Shown one piece after another: positions 47,601 through 54,896 of a DNA stretch of 64,000 nucleotides. This DNA is from a virus. The translations under genes and the position numbers were made by a program. Within the stretch, counting starts at the first letter, position 1; each line of letters begins with the position of its first letter. The notes below the pieces were generated by a model. That model did not search any database. It had not been told where the DNA came from and saw nothing but the letters and a program-made list of their open reading frames with translations. The stretch spans positions 30,361-94,360 of the IMG/VR virus record IMGVR_UViG_3300044467_000006. The stretch is one strand, 5' to 3'.

Positions 47601-47790
47601 GCGCGGCTTCATAAAGCTCCCAAACCAATTCCATGGGACTAGAGTTAGAATCAGGATCCACCCGAATGATGGGAAGGTCGATGCCTAGATAGACCTTAAT
47701 CCACCGATGGAGGTCTTCTAGGGTTTCGGGCTGCACAAAGAGCGCGGCTCTGAGTTCTGCTGGAGTGGGCTTACCTTGGTCGTCTGGCAT
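44623..47790 (-). CDS. terL: Terminase large subunit, interrupted by an intein
   Basis: 1055 aa precursor; the extein is 656 aa. ATPase: AYAARDSFKTFSAA (Walker A-like), CTIQGAN-SEHVPVMVVDEVDVV (Walker B, split by the intein), then TLYTSTRK (coupling motif). A cysteine-rich insert (CIANCRLFAVCKG, CTKCEGNNGVGC) may bind zinc. Nuclease: FVAGIDHGFTHNFVVVVG with a first Asp, VWADTENPGDNKTL, and DEDDDEVDAFRYIVL. Cuts and pumps DNA into the prohead through the portal. Intein is residues 189-587. Next gene upstream is an HNH endonuclease. Confidence 0.92.
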   Translation of the reverse strand: MPDDQGKPTPAELRAALFVQPETLEDLHRWIKVYLGIDLPIIRVDPDSNSSPMELVWELYEAARLNKPGYSQVMAYAARDSFKTFSAAIFEVLCLILLERSVAHMAAIEPQAKKSQQYFKKHVSRPFIRDYITSKNERTVEITRYFNEESGENLTKGEFEALLADAQLQYREIKNYVQIIICTIQGANCIDPETMIDTVSGKKAAALVTPGDRLVSMDLATGEYTETEVDFAAFTLKNAMRVSLEGGGSVVLSEDHAVFTRAGWVRARALRLGDSCLSVGASPREDESDAVVLDLPCSSNSSALLGTLLGDSSLTWPRNKKKAKYGKAPRFAVNHCKKQEHYLKRKATVLSAMGIPHSIVPDRRNQIKLFSKTSLKLIPFYDLLYKTGRKAITSEVLELVDLEALAFWFMDDGSGSPELVGSRKDKHLSLATCSFTLEENQLIVDWLKDTWKLDAYVDKVSNGVNQYPIVSLTLDSSRRLSAMLDPYISPGLKYKFPVPSAWMDTKCIVCGDTVSKTNRHGFSGCTKHPRGSLSRTQRVSLKKFESRFGGKISKLEFLGPRYLIDLHLKTEEQKRNFIANSAFLLHNSEHVPVMVVDEVDVVENPDAYEEAKMIPAPINGLMPITLYTSTRKYSWGLVQKELDRAADTGLLVRHWNLIDVTHNCPATRHQPELPKVPIAYSDDTLKAITYDDYKLLDTTEKERYNVAEGYAGCIANCRLFAVCKGRLADIPKCTKCEGNNGVGCRGFPKPVEHTQNTFRKVSLDKAKAQLLCRKPSSEGLIFPNFDREVHMKDPDQMYELVFGEKPKVALDKAAAIEMFKERGARFVAGIDHGFTHNFVVVVGAILGHRLFILDVISQAELELPQKIELCKERVKPIDPEVWADTENPGDNKTLKKEANLRIKEWNKGKGSVVDGISLIRWLLMPSMGRPDEARIFFLKADEGCELLATRVTNYHWTSDAAGRLTNIPDDEDDDEVDAFRYIVLNTFSPKTKVTIGEANLIATQPSPGAFNGQKQYMPETWLRQIISERTGIVYEEEEGDPSDKAGRAGGFSWSF
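46030..47226 (-). other. Intein in the terminase ATPase domain
   Basis: 399 residues, from CIDPETMIDTVSGKKAA to NSAFLLHN|SEH. Block B is SVVLSEDHAVFT. LAGLIDADG motifs: LLGTLLGDSSL and ALAFWFMDDGSGS. An extra CIVC...GFSGC element near residues 507-525 looks like a zinc finger. The canonical HN end plus Ser +1 predicts active splicing. The insertion point between Walker A and B (the GAN|SEH site) is a familiar terminase intein site. Confidence 0.92.
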
Positions 47791-48269
47791 TACTCCCCCT
47801 TGTCCTTAAGGAAAGCTCTAGCTAGCTCCTCGAATGCCTCTACTCCGTACTCGTTTATAGCATTGTTAATGTGCAAACAAACTAACCGAACATTGTCCTT
47901 GGTGTATCCTTTTTGTGAATCAATCCTATCTATAGACGGAGCCAATCGGTTAAAGCGGGCTCCCGAAGATGGAGGGAGCAGCGACAACTCCAGTCCGCTC
48001 AGGAAACATCTGCCCTTTTGCTTCTCCCACAAAAAGAAGAGCCATTCGTAATCCAAATCAAACAGCATCTTCCATTTTTTAGCCCTAGCCTTTACATCTG
48101 ACAAAAGACGCCGAAGTCTGCCCTCCACAGTCACGTAGCGGGCTCTCTTGTTCTGAGCGTCCATTATTCGGAGCCTGTCGCGATGGATCTCGCGATAAGC
48201 CCGCCCAGCTAGCAGTAATTTCTCCTTGTTCTTTTGCCAATACTTCTGGTTGTATTCGCTACTGCTCAT
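47790..48269 (-). CDS. HNH endonuclease, 159 aa
   Basis: Basic N-terminus (YNQKYWQKNKEKLLLAGRAY), then CFLSGLELSL, APSIDRIDSQKGYTKDNVRL and VCLHINNAINEYG. This is the ID-R-D/N-x-x-N HNH-like core of phage endonucleases in which the first His is replaced. Located between the small and large terminase genes, where HNH genes may aid packaging or be mobile. Overlaps the upstream gene by 11 nt and shares its last base with the terminase start. Confidence 0.75.
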   Translation of the reverse strand: MSSSEYNQKYWQKNKEKLLLAGRAYREIHRDRLRIMDAQNKRARYVTVEGRLRRLLSDVKARAKKWKMLFDLDYEWLFFLWEKQKGRCFLSGLELSLLPPSSGARFNRLAPSIDRIDSQKGYTKDNVRLVCLHINNAINEYGVEAFEELARAFLKDKGE

Positions 48270-48840
48270 CTGCCGCCCTCAATATAGCCGCCGCGGCCTT
48301 GGGAGTGAGCTTCCCGCTAAATTCAATCACCCTCTTGGTTTCGCCCGTCACTTCCACCTTGTTGCTTTGCCCCGTAAGACGCAAGAGAAGATCTACCGCA
48401 TCCCGGTACTGCTTGAGGCTGTCCACCTTGAGAGCACCCAGTTCTCGCTCGTCGCCGGTCTGGATATACTTCTTGAGCTTGTCGCCAAACATCTTGTTGG
48501 CAGAGGAGAGAAGGTCCGTCGTGAACAGTACAGACTCCATCTGTACTTGCTCGACCCGTTCCCGCACGCCTTCAAACAAGGAATTCAGGTGAGCTTGACG
48601 GCGCTGATCCCACAGACCGTCAACGCGGGCTCGGACAATCATACCCAACTGTAAGTTTGGATTGAGTTTGACGATCTCTTCGCAGGAAGAACCGTTGAGG
48701 TACAGTTCGTATAGCTGGATTTGGACTTTGGGCGCAAGAGGAGGATCTCCTTTGGCGAGGTAGAGCTTGTAAGCTCTGCGCTCCTCTGGAGAAAGTAGGG
48801 CTGTGGGTTCTTCAGGCTGGATTACAATTGCCTCACTCAT
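48259..48840 (-). CDS. Putative terminase small subunit
   Basis: 193 aa. A helix-turn-helix-like segment (LYLNGSSCEEIVKLNPNLQL, then GMIVRARVDGLWDQRR) is followed by long helices for oligomerisation and a C-terminal VIEFSGKLTPKAAAAILRAA. The position one gene upstream of terL and the layout fit TerS, which recognises phage DNA. No decisive motif; inferred. Confidence 0.6.
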   Translation of the reverse strand: MSEAIVIQPEEPTALLSPEERRAYKLYLAKGDPPLAPKVQIQLYELYLNGSSCEEIVKLNPNLQLGMIVRARVDGLWDQRRQAHLNSLFEGVRERVEQVQMESVLFTTDLLSSANKMFGDKLKKYIQTGDERELGALKVDSLKQYRDAVDLLLRLTGQSNKVEVTGETKRVIEFSGKLTPKAAAAILRAADEQ

Positions 48841-49183
48841 AGCTTCTTACGGTTCGTCCCTTGCGGAAAATTACCTTTCCGCGTTCACGCACGCGGACAA
48901 CCCAGTCATCTCCTAGGAGCCAACGGGTCCACTTGTCTAGGGCTTCGAATCGCTCCTTGAGGTCGGTTGGCTTCTTCCCCTTTGTTTGAAGGATGTCGAA
49001 GTCAATCTCCTTAGTCTCAAGATTAACACGCTCTTCGGTCTTTTTGGCGTGAGTGAAGAGGGTCAGCGGCCACATTTTTAATTGCAGGACTTGAGCTTCA
49101 TGCAAGACCCCCATACGCTTGGTGAGGTCTTTGAGCATGAGAAGTTGCGACTCTTGGTCCGGGCTTGCGATATTAGGGTTCAT
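48833..49183 (-). CDS. Hypothetical protein, 116 aa
   Basis: MNPNIASPDQESQLLMLKDL, a helical middle, and a basic C-terminus (VVRVRERGKVIFRKGRTVR). The ATG at 49183 is preferred to 49195 because it overlaps the upstream stop less. Overlaps the TerS-like gene by 8 nt; unknown function. Confidence 0.55.
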   Translation of the reverse strand: MNPNIASPDQESQLLMLKDLTKRMGVLHEAQVLQLKMWPLTLFTHAKKTEERVNLETKEIDFDILQTKGKKPTDLKERFEALDKWTRWLLGDDWVVRVRERGKVIFRKGRTVRSYE

Positions 49184-49325
49184 TCCGTTTCTCAAAATCT
49201 ACACAGGAACAGGCAGCAAAGTAGAAAGACTTAGCGACCTTGTCGGCCCCAATCCGCTCTAGTCTTCTAGCCCACTTGCGAAACCAAGTCTCATAAGACC
49301 GGGCTTCCTCTACCGTCATGGTCAT
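49173..49325 (-). CDS. Small hypothetical protein, 50 aa
   Basis: MTMTVEEARSYETWFRKWAR continues through RIGADKVAKSFYFAACSCVD. ATG at 49325 forms an ATGA overlap with the nuclease stop; an in-frame ATG at 49340 is the alternative. One helical hairpin with a C-terminal CSC. Unknown function. Confidence 0.55.
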   Translation of the reverse strand: MTMTVEEARSYETWFRKWARRLERIGADKVAKSFYFAACSCVDFEKRNEP

Positions 49326-50353
49326 CTTTTCTGGAAGCATGATGTGCCGTACACCCTCTCTAGTGCCAGAGTAATTAGCTTATCTGGAGTCGTGCCCTTC
49401 TTACCCGCAAAGGAGCCGACGAACTTCTTGAATGCAACGTCGATGCCGTCTGACTCGCGGACGTGGGCAACCTTGCCGGTAGAGATAATCGCGCTGATGC
49501 GGACCCTCTTATATACCTTTCGAATCTCGGCTTCGTGTTCCTTAACGAACGCGGCCGAGCCCTCAATTTGAATACGATATAAGTCCTTACACAAATCCCC
49601 GCGCAGCAAACCAAGCCCGAACTTTGAATTCTCTTCCGTAAGCGTAGCGGACCAGATGCGACGACACCACTTGCTGGTATCGACCATCTCCTTCTCGGGC
49701 TTGCTACGGTCAAGGATCCACATGTGTCGGTCGATGTTGGCATCGCTTAGAGTACGCCAACGAGGAGCCCCGATGTAGGTCACCTTGCCCAAGGTCTGGG
49801 GAGTATGAATGTGCCCCGAGATCGTAGGAACCTCCATCTTGGATGCATCGGCTCCATGGGGAGCAAAGAATCCGTTGTCGTACTTGGCACCGTTAAACTC
49901 TTGGTGGCAGTAGATAAACTCTGCGTCGGGGAAGAGATCAACTGCCTTGTGGAACTCTTCGGCGCTTGCGTAATACGGGAGGAAGAGAGTCTTCTCGTCG
50001 TCCACGTAAGTCGGACCGTCAATCACCCAACCATCCCACACGTACGAGAGAAGGGCGTGAGGAGTCTGGTGTCCGTTGCCGGGCATGTCGTGATTGCCCA
50101 CCAGCATGATGATGTTGGGCTTCTCGTGATCCTCTCGCGGAGGAAGGAGCCTTTGGAGCCCTGAGAGCTTGTCCTTGTAGAAGCCCGTGACTCCAACGTT
50201 GGTGATGGCAAAGTTGTGATGCATGTCCCCTAGGAACACCACTCGGTCAATGGACTTGTGCTGGACAACATCGTAGATACCTTCAAACAAGGCAGCTACG
50301 TCGTCAAGCTCATCCATCACCGCATGTAGATCGCCAACGATAAGCTCGCGCAT
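49322..50353 (-). CDS. SbcD/Mre11/T4 gp47-like metallophosphoesterase nuclease
   Basis: 343 aa from MRELIVGDLHAVMDEL. Calcineurin-type motifs in order: GDLH (D8, H10), FLGDMHHN, MLVGNHDMPG, FIYCHQEFNG and SGHIHTP, a full dimetal site. This family pairs with a Rad50/SbcC ATPase to process DNA ends. The likely partner is at 58237-60360, on the other strand beyond the divergent region. TAATG overlap with the upstream gene fixes the start. Confidence 0.85.
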   Translation of the reverse strand: MRELIVGDLHAVMDELDDVAALFEGIYDVVQHKSIDRVVFLGDMHHNFAITNVGVTGFYKDKLSGLQRLLPPREDHEKPNIIMLVGNHDMPGNGHQTPHALLSYVWDGWVIDGPTYVDDEKTLFLPYYASAEEFHKAVDLFPDAEFIYCHQEFNGAKYDNGFFAPHGADASKMEVPTISGHIHTPQTLGKVTYIGAPRWRTLSDANIDRHMWILDRSKPEKEMVDTSKWCRRIWSATLTEENSKFGLGLLRGDLCKDLYRIQIEGSAAFVKEHEAEIRKVYKRVRISAIISTGKVAHVRESDGIDVAFKKFVGSFAGKKGTTPDKLITLALERVYGTSCFQKR

Positions 50354-50844
50354 TAGCGGACGCCCCCCGCAGGAGGCTGAGTGTTCAACGAAACAGGAGG
50401 CTGAGTGTTCAACGAAAACCAAGGAGTTTGGCCACCAATCGGATAGCTCCAAGCCGTCCTAGCCGTCCTAGCCACAATCTTGACTTCGGCCACCGGGATG
50501 AGGATGAATTCCTGCGTCCCGATTGAGTAGATCGTCTGGGCATCTCGGGTGGCGCACAGGTCGCCGCGCACATACACCGTCGAGCCGGTCGGGATCTTGT
50601 CGGTACCGTACAGGACAGTTAGTGGAGTAAGCTCCACCTTCTGACTGACTACAGCGAAGCCATGCTTTTCCTTCTTCTCGACGTTGTTCGTCCTGAACTT
50701 CTCAACGCCGATGAAGCCGTTGAGGGCTTCACTGGTAGCCGAGTAAATTGTTCCAGTTACGTTGTAGGACTTCTGGCCCAGAATCTGTCCATCGATAGAG
50801 GGCGCGCAATTACAACAGCCAGCAGTATTTCCGCAGTTACACAT
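50353..50844 (-). CDS. Cys-rich N-terminus hypothetical protein, 163 aa
   Basis: Starts MCNCGNTAGCCNCAPSIDGQ after GAGGAGAACAAC; the cysteine cluster could bind metal. A beta-rich middle (VELTPLTVLYGTDKIPTGST) follows. The C-terminus ends SLNTQPPVSLNTQPPAGG, produced by a 24-bp tandem duplication. Unknown function; between the nuclease and the sigma-like gene. Confidence 0.6.
   Translation of the reverse strand: MCNCGNTAGCCNCAPSIDGQILGQKSYNVTGTIYSATSEALNGFIGVEKFRTNNVEKKEKHGFAVVSQKVELTPLTVLYGTDKIPTGSTVYVRGDLCATRDAQTIYSIGTQEFILIPVAEVKIVARTARTAWSYPIGGQTPWFSLNTQPPVSLNTQPPAGGVR
50370..50417. repeat. 24-bp perfect tandem duplication
   Basis: Two adjacent identical 24-bp units (50370-50393, 50394-50417) beginning CAGGAGGCTGAGTG, in the 3' end of the 163-aa gene. 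They add exactly eight residues (VSLNTQPP), keeping the frame. A shorter 9-bp duplication (GCCGTCCTA) follows near 50453. Confidence 0.9.
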
Positions 50845-51940
50845 TGTTGTTCTCCTCACTAGGTATAGCAGAACCATCAGTGGGGATCGGCAGTTCGATT
50901 CCCTTCATCCTTAACAGCTTCCTCTCGATCCACGTCAACCATTGGGAGGCTTGGTGGAACACGTGCTTGAGTTGAGCATTCTCTACTTGATAGTCGGGCT
51001 GACAACTTACATCGTCGGCGTATCGGCCAACCGCACTTGATGGACGGCTCTCGTTCTCTGTCTCGGGAGGTGTAGCATCCGCAGAAACGTGCGAGGCTGC
51101 CGCGAGCAGGTTGCTAATTTCAGAGGTGTTGGTCATCTGAGACTTCTCGACCTCTTTGTTGACCTCATCGACCAAATGGTCAAAGTCAATCATGTCGAGG
51201 CCGCGAACGGGTTGACGGCTGATGGTCTTGTTGGCTCGATAAATCTTGCGCTTATCCTGTGGGTAGAAATGGATCAGAGTCTCGCTGTAGTTCTCGATGA
51301 AGTTACCCACGATGCGACCAATAGCTACCGAGCGGAAGACCTTGGAGTACGGTAGAACAAACTTGTCTACAGCCGACATCAAGCCCTCGCACGAAATCTG
51401 CACCAAATCCATGTAAGATAGGTGACTACGAGGGGTACGGGACCAGAAGATTCGAGCGCGAGAAATTGCGAGAGGCATGTTCATCTCTACAATCTCGGTA
51501 CGCAGCCGAACGATCTCGTCTGCTAGCTTACAAATTTGCCCACCCACCCTATTTCCGCGCCAGTTGCGAGAGGCCATAACATAGCGGATGAACTGATAAT
51601 TAACAGCAAAAGGATAGAGAGCTTTCTCTCTACGCGAACGTAGAGCTTGGGCGATGCGCTCGATAAAAACCTCTTGGCGTTCGCGAAAGTAAGGACGAGC
51701 AGCGAGAATGTTTCCTTTCTCGTCCATGATGGTGGTAATGAACGAGCGGTAAACTCCCGGCCCCCAAGGGTGCTGGATGAGGGTCTTGCGGAACTTCTTT
51801 TCGAGGCCGACCAGCGTTTCCACTTGTTGCTTTTGACGCTCAACGATAGTGATCTCTTCGACGCCGCCGTACTTCTCGATGGCGCGCTCTAGAGAGCTTG
51901 CAAACTGCTTGAAGTGTTGGTCGGAATGGCCTTTACTCAT
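50837..51940 (-). CDS. Sigma-70 region-2-like transcription factor (candidate late sigma)
   Basis: 367 aa from MSKGHSDQHFKQFASSLER. Residues about 146-225 match sigma region 2: TEIVEMNMPLAISRARIFW (2.1), SYMDLVQISCEGLMSAVDKF (2.2), and KVFRSVAIGRIVGNFIENYS (2.3-2.4). Compare MDLIQEGNIGLMRAVDKFD in sigma70. No clear region 4 is visible; the C-terminal 100 residues look disordered, then helical. It should direct host RNA polymerase to phage promoters, and CAATCTTA is the obvious candidate element. GAATGAG overlap with the gene upstream. Confidence 0.75.
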   Translation of the reverse strand: MSKGHSDQHFKQFASSLERAIEKYGGVEEITIVERQKQQVETLVGLEKKFRKTLIQHPWGPGVYRSFITTIMDEKGNILAARPYFRERQEVFIERIAQALRSRREKALYPFAVNYQFIRYVMASRNWRGNRVGGQICKLADEIVRLRTEIVEMNMPLAISRARIFWSRTPRSHLSYMDLVQISCEGLMSAVDKFVLPYSKVFRSVAIGRIVGNFIENYSETLIHFYPQDKRKIYRANKTISRQPVRGLDMIDFDHLVDEVNKEVEKSQMTNTSEISNLLAAASHVSADATPPETENESRPSSAVGRYADDVSCQPDYQVENAQLKHVFHQASQWLTWIERKLLRMKGIELPIPTDGSAIPSEENNNV

Positions 51941-52169
51941 TCTTCCTTCTTGTCTTCCCCGAGAAGATCGATCAGGATCGCGTTTTTGCGAGGAATGAAT
52001 CCTTGCTCTTTGATTTGCTCTGCCATCTCCATCCACGCCTTTGCGTAGTAACAGAGGCCGCAGCGCTTAGAGCCATCTAGCAGAGTGTAGTTAATGTCGT
52101 GCCCGCAGGAATTCGGTTCGGTCATGGCTTTTGAACTACTGGCTGCATCGGAATGGCCTTTACTCATTC
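51921..52169. repeat. 22-bp direct repeat at two consecutive gene starts
   Basis: An identical 22-bp block at 51921-51942 and 52148-52169 covers the start codon and first seven codons of two consecutive genes, so both proteins begin MSKGHSD. Outside the block the genes differ. Confidence 0.9.
51937..52167 (-). CDS. Small protein with CxxC, 76 aa
   Basis: MSKGHSDAASSSKAMTEPNS, then SCGHDINYTLLDGSKRCGLC and YYAKAWMEMAEQIKEQG. CGH...CGLC may form a small zinc site. MTEPNS (ATG 25 codons in all from the stated region) is an alternative start. Overlaps both neighbours by a few bases. Unknown function. Confidence 0.6.
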   Translation of the reverse strand: MSKGHSDAASSSKAMTEPNSCGHDINYTLLDGSKRCGLCYYAKAWMEMAEQIKEQGFIPRKNAILIDLLGEDKKEE

Positions 52170-52501
52170 CCCCTCCTAGACTGACCGGGGCCAGCAACCC
52201 CCGTAGGAAGCGGGCGAGGTGTACTGCGGAGCGTGGGAGAAGTGGGCTGCATCGGAAGGTCGTTGATCATGAAATGAAACTTCACTCCCGGGAAACGATG
52301 GTCTTCAAGTTCGATCTTCTTCCAAGGGGAATAGAAGTGAAACTTGCTAAAGTGGGACTCTACGTCGTGCAGCGAAGCTAGATGGCCCATACACACCGGG
52401 CAACTAAGGGGTTTGAGATACATCCCGTTCTGGGTATAGCCTACGTAATGTGCATCGTTCATGTCGTCGCTCTTTTCATCGTCGAAGGTTCCATTACACA
52501 T
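52160..52501 (-). CDS. C2H2 zinc-finger protein, 113 aa
   Basis: ATG overlaps the helicase TGA (TGATG). Residues about 34-55 fit C-x2-C-x12-H-x4-H (CPVC, then ESH, then KFH), a classic C2H2 finger. The C-terminal part is Pro/Arg-rich and probably disordered. Directly downstream of the helicase; DNA or RNA binding is likely. C2H2 fingers are uncommon in phage proteins. Confidence 0.65.
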   Translation of the reverse strand: MCNGTFDDEKSDDMNDAHYVGYTQNGMYLKPLSCPVCMGHLASLHDVESHFSKFHFYSPWKKIELEDHRFPGVKFHFMINDLPMQPTSPTLRSTPRPLPTGVAGPGQSRRGNE

Positions 52502-53958
52502 CAGCAAATCTCAACATCCGGGTAGATAGATTCATAAATCTCAAGCCGCTCTAGGGCGTGACGGTGAACAAGCTCTATGTTCGCTACATCAAAGTCGATG
52601 ATGGTGCAGTCTGTCTTACCCGGCACAAGCCGAGTACCACGACCTACCGCTTGCCGAACTTGCACTTCCGACTTTCCACCCATGAGGTAAATAAGGGTTC
52701 GTGCGGGCTTAATGTTGGTCCCGAGCCCAATCGCGCTTGTACCAACCAAGATTGGAAACTTGCCGTCGTTGAATTCCTTAACCAGCTTGCCGTTGTCTGT
52801 CGTATGGTGTTCTTCTGGAACATCTCCCTCGTTGTCCGAGTTTAGAGGTCCATGAGCGAACTTGGTTTCGTGGCGCAGATATGGAGTCAAGAATCTGAAC
52901 TGCTTAACCTCATCGATGAGGATGAGAACTTGGTGGCCGAGCTTGGAGACAGCGAGGTTGGCAATCCCGGCAGCTTTAGCCAGTACGGTTGGGTTGTAGA
53001 GAAGATGCTTCTGGGTCATCTTCATCGGGTCTGAAGATTCGTAAGGATCGCTACTGGTCGTCTGAATAATTCGGAACTGCGGCTTGGCGAGGTATCCTTG
53101 CTCTACCCCATCTACAACAGTCATCCGCTTGAGGATTGGTCCTGTGATTCCCTTGAGGAGTAGACCCGATCCATCGCCTCTAAGTTGAGTACCCGAGAGG
53201 AAGAAGCGGTAAGGAGCGTTTGCTAGAAGCCCGGTACAGACTTGGTAGAGGGTGGCGGCAGGACATAGGTGAGATTCGTCTGCGATGAAGACGTTTGTAT
53301 CTGCGAAAGCAGACCAATCACCCGACCCTCTTTCGATTCGAGCAAGGCTGGCGTGAATAGCGACCGTGATAAGCTTCTCGCTATCCTTCTTGCCGCCATA
53401 GAATCGTCCCACATATTTCTTCCCAAGATAAGCAACAAAGTCGTCATAGAGTTGGTCCGCAATCGAGGTTGTGGGGGCCATCACAACCGTCTTTAAACCG
53501 AGCCGCTTGGCGATATGGAGGATTATGAAGCTCTTACCGAGTCCGGTAGCCATCTCGGCTGCTGCGTGCCTAGAATCGAGGAATAGGGCCACTGTGTCTT
53601 GTTGGTACTGGCGAAGCTCTGGAGGTACTTTCGCCCACGGGATAGTCTTCGCAGGAGGGTAGATTAGGTTGTTTTCGACTTCCAGTCTCAAAACTTGTGC
53701 CACATCTTGGGTTAGCCCTGAAAGGGTATAGTAACCAAGGTCGTCCTTATACAACAAACAAGGACGCTTAAGAGCCTGTAGTTCTTCAAGCTTTTCAGCA
53801 TGCTTTTCAGCATCAAACCACGCAGCCTTTTTGAGCCTACGAATCTGATACTCGACAGATTTGTCGGTATACGTCAAGTATTCCTTGACAAATTGCTCGG
53901 GATGAGCATCATCAGGGATTCTTACTTGAGTAGGCGAGTCCAGCACAAGCTTGCTCAT
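52501..53958 (-). CDS. SF2 DNA/RNA helicase (UvsW-like)
   Basis: 485 aa. Motif I MATGLGKS (after the Q-like LRQYQQDTVALFL), Ia VVMAPTTSIADQ, II IADESH, III FLSGTQLR, V GTSAIGLGTNIKPA and VI RQAVGRGTR. T4 UvsW has this same layout and unwinds branched DNA for recombination-dependent replication. An N-terminal domain of about 110 residues (PDDAHPEQFVKEYLTYTDKS) is similar in position to that of UvsW. Shares a base with the NTP kinase gene upstream and overlaps the zinc-finger gene. Confidence 0.85.
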   Translation of the reverse strand: MSKLVLDSPTQVRIPDDAHPEQFVKEYLTYTDKSVEYQIRRLKKAAWFDAEKHAEKLEELQALKRPCLLYKDDLGYYTLSGLTQDVAQVLRLEVENNLIYPPAKTIPWAKVPPELRQYQQDTVALFLDSRHAAAEMATGLGKSFIILHIAKRLGLKTVVMAPTTSIADQLYDDFVAYLGKKYVGRFYGGKKDSEKLITVAIHASLARIERGSGDWSAFADTNVFIADESHLCPAATLYQVCTGLLANAPYRFFLSGTQLRGDGSGLLLKGITGPILKRMTVVDGVEQGYLAKPQFRIIQTTSSDPYESSDPMKMTQKHLLYNPTVLAKAAGIANLAVSKLGHQVLILIDEVKQFRFLTPYLRHETKFAHGPLNSDNEGDVPEEHHTTDNGKLVKEFNDGKFPILVGTSAIGLGTNIKPARTLIYLMGGKSEVQVRQAVGRGTRLVPGKTDCTIIDFDVANIELVHRHALERLEIYESIYPDVEIC

Positions 53959-54569
53959 TACTTAGCCACCTGTTCATAAATCCTGCGGATAACTTTGTTC
54001 ACTCGGAAATCAATCGGGCCAGTCAAGACTTGAGGAGGATTTGAATCGAGAAGGTGGCGAAGAGGAACGTCGGTTCCGTTCGAATCAAGGATTTTGTGAA
54101 TCTTGTCGTCGATTGCTTTACTTTCAGCGGGGTTGTGAATACGTAGCACATCCTGTGAAGACATGGAGTTGACAGGGGTGGCAAGAAAGAGCGCTTGTTC
54201 TTGGTACCAAGGAAACACAACATCCTTCCAGCGCCGAGAGGAGTACATGTTTTTGCGAGCCTCTTCAGACATGTAGAGCAAGGCGTTGAGAGCAATCGAA
54301 TCGCAGATGACTATTCCTGACTTGCCAGCAGCACTCTCCATGACGATTTCCATCTCGAACTGAGTCTCGAAAATGCTTAGCTGGTCCTCGTCGGTCAGTG
54401 CAATCTTCTGTCCATCCATGATTTCGTAGAGTCTCTCAGCGATGTAGTACCTCGCGTGTTCAGCGATGAACTCTACGTTGGGTTGTCCAGACTCTTTGAG
54501 TTCAGCAAAGACCTTAGCTGCAATCGTAGTCTTGCCAGAGCGAGGTGAACCGATGAAGCCTATGAACAT
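53958..54569 (-). CDS. NadR-like P-loop nucleotide kinase/ATPase (AAA_28 type)
   Basis: 203 aa. GFIGSPRSGKTTIA is the P-loop (residues 7-15), with VEFIAEHARYYIAERLYEIM, then GIVICDSIALNALLYMS as the Walker B/substrate region. This matches P-loop kinases related to the NadR ribosylnicotinamide-kinase domain, common in large phages. The substrate may be a nucleoside or NAD precursor; not decided here. First gene left of the 54570-54901 divergent region. Confidence 0.75.
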   Translation of the reverse strand: MFIGFIGSPRSGKTTIAAKVFAELKESGQPNVEFIAEHARYYIAERLYEIMDGQKIALTDEDQLSIFETQFEMEIVMESAAGKSGIVICDSIALNALLYMSEEARKNMYSSRRWKDVVFPWYQEQALFLATPVNSMSSQDVLRIHNPAESKAIDDKIHKILDSNGTDVPLRHLLDSNPPQVLTGPIDFRVNKVIRRIYEQVAK

Positions 54570-54574
54570 GATGT

Positions 54575-54597
54575 CTCCTACACAGAGATAGCATAAG
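54575..54597. repeat. 23-bp inverted repeat, left arm
   Basis: Exact reverse complement of 54874-54896. On the minus strand it holds TGCTATCTC (54585-54593) and TAGGAG just before the kinase ATG at 54569, so it is both promoter core and ribosome site. Confidence 0.9.
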
Positions 54598-54681
54598 ACA
54601 AGGCAAATCGTAGATGTACGACAATGTAAGCGTCACCAACAAAGAACTTATCTGATCTTCAGTATTACTACATACTTGATC

Positions 54682-54861
54682 GCCTATTGGGATCGGTGAA
54701 TGACCAGCACTAGCAGTGAAGTCTTTTGGGTTCCCTTACTCGTCCCTCGCGAAGCCCCTCGCGAGATGCCTATTGGGATCGGTGAATGACCACCCTGTTT
54801 TAGTGAATGACCACCTTGACTCTTCTTACTCGCTCCATAGGGATCGGTGAATGACCACCTT
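54682..54861. repeat. Iterons, GGTGAATGACC core
   Basis: Copies: 54682-54706 and 54768-54792 are identical over 25 bp; 54836-54861 shares GGGATCGGTGAATGACCA; 54801-54817 is a half-copy (TAGTGAATGACCACCTT). The core GGT-N5-ACC is a short inverted repeat, as expected for a dimeric protein site. Confidence 0.85.
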
Positions 54862-54873
54862 GGGATGAGAATC

Positions 54874-54896
54874 CTTATGCTATCTCTGTGTAGGAG
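54874..54896. repeat. 23-bp inverted repeat, right arm
   Basis: Exact reverse complement of 54575-54597. On the plus strand it holds TGCTATCTC (54878-54886) and TAGGAG, 5 nt before the ATG at 54902. The two divergent genes therefore share the same control element. Confidence 0.9.

Noticed and set aside
54682-54861. Possible CRISPR array
   Set aside because: Repeats are few, unevenly spaced (86, about 20 and 45 bp), partly degenerate and without spacers of constant length. They fit iterons or operators.
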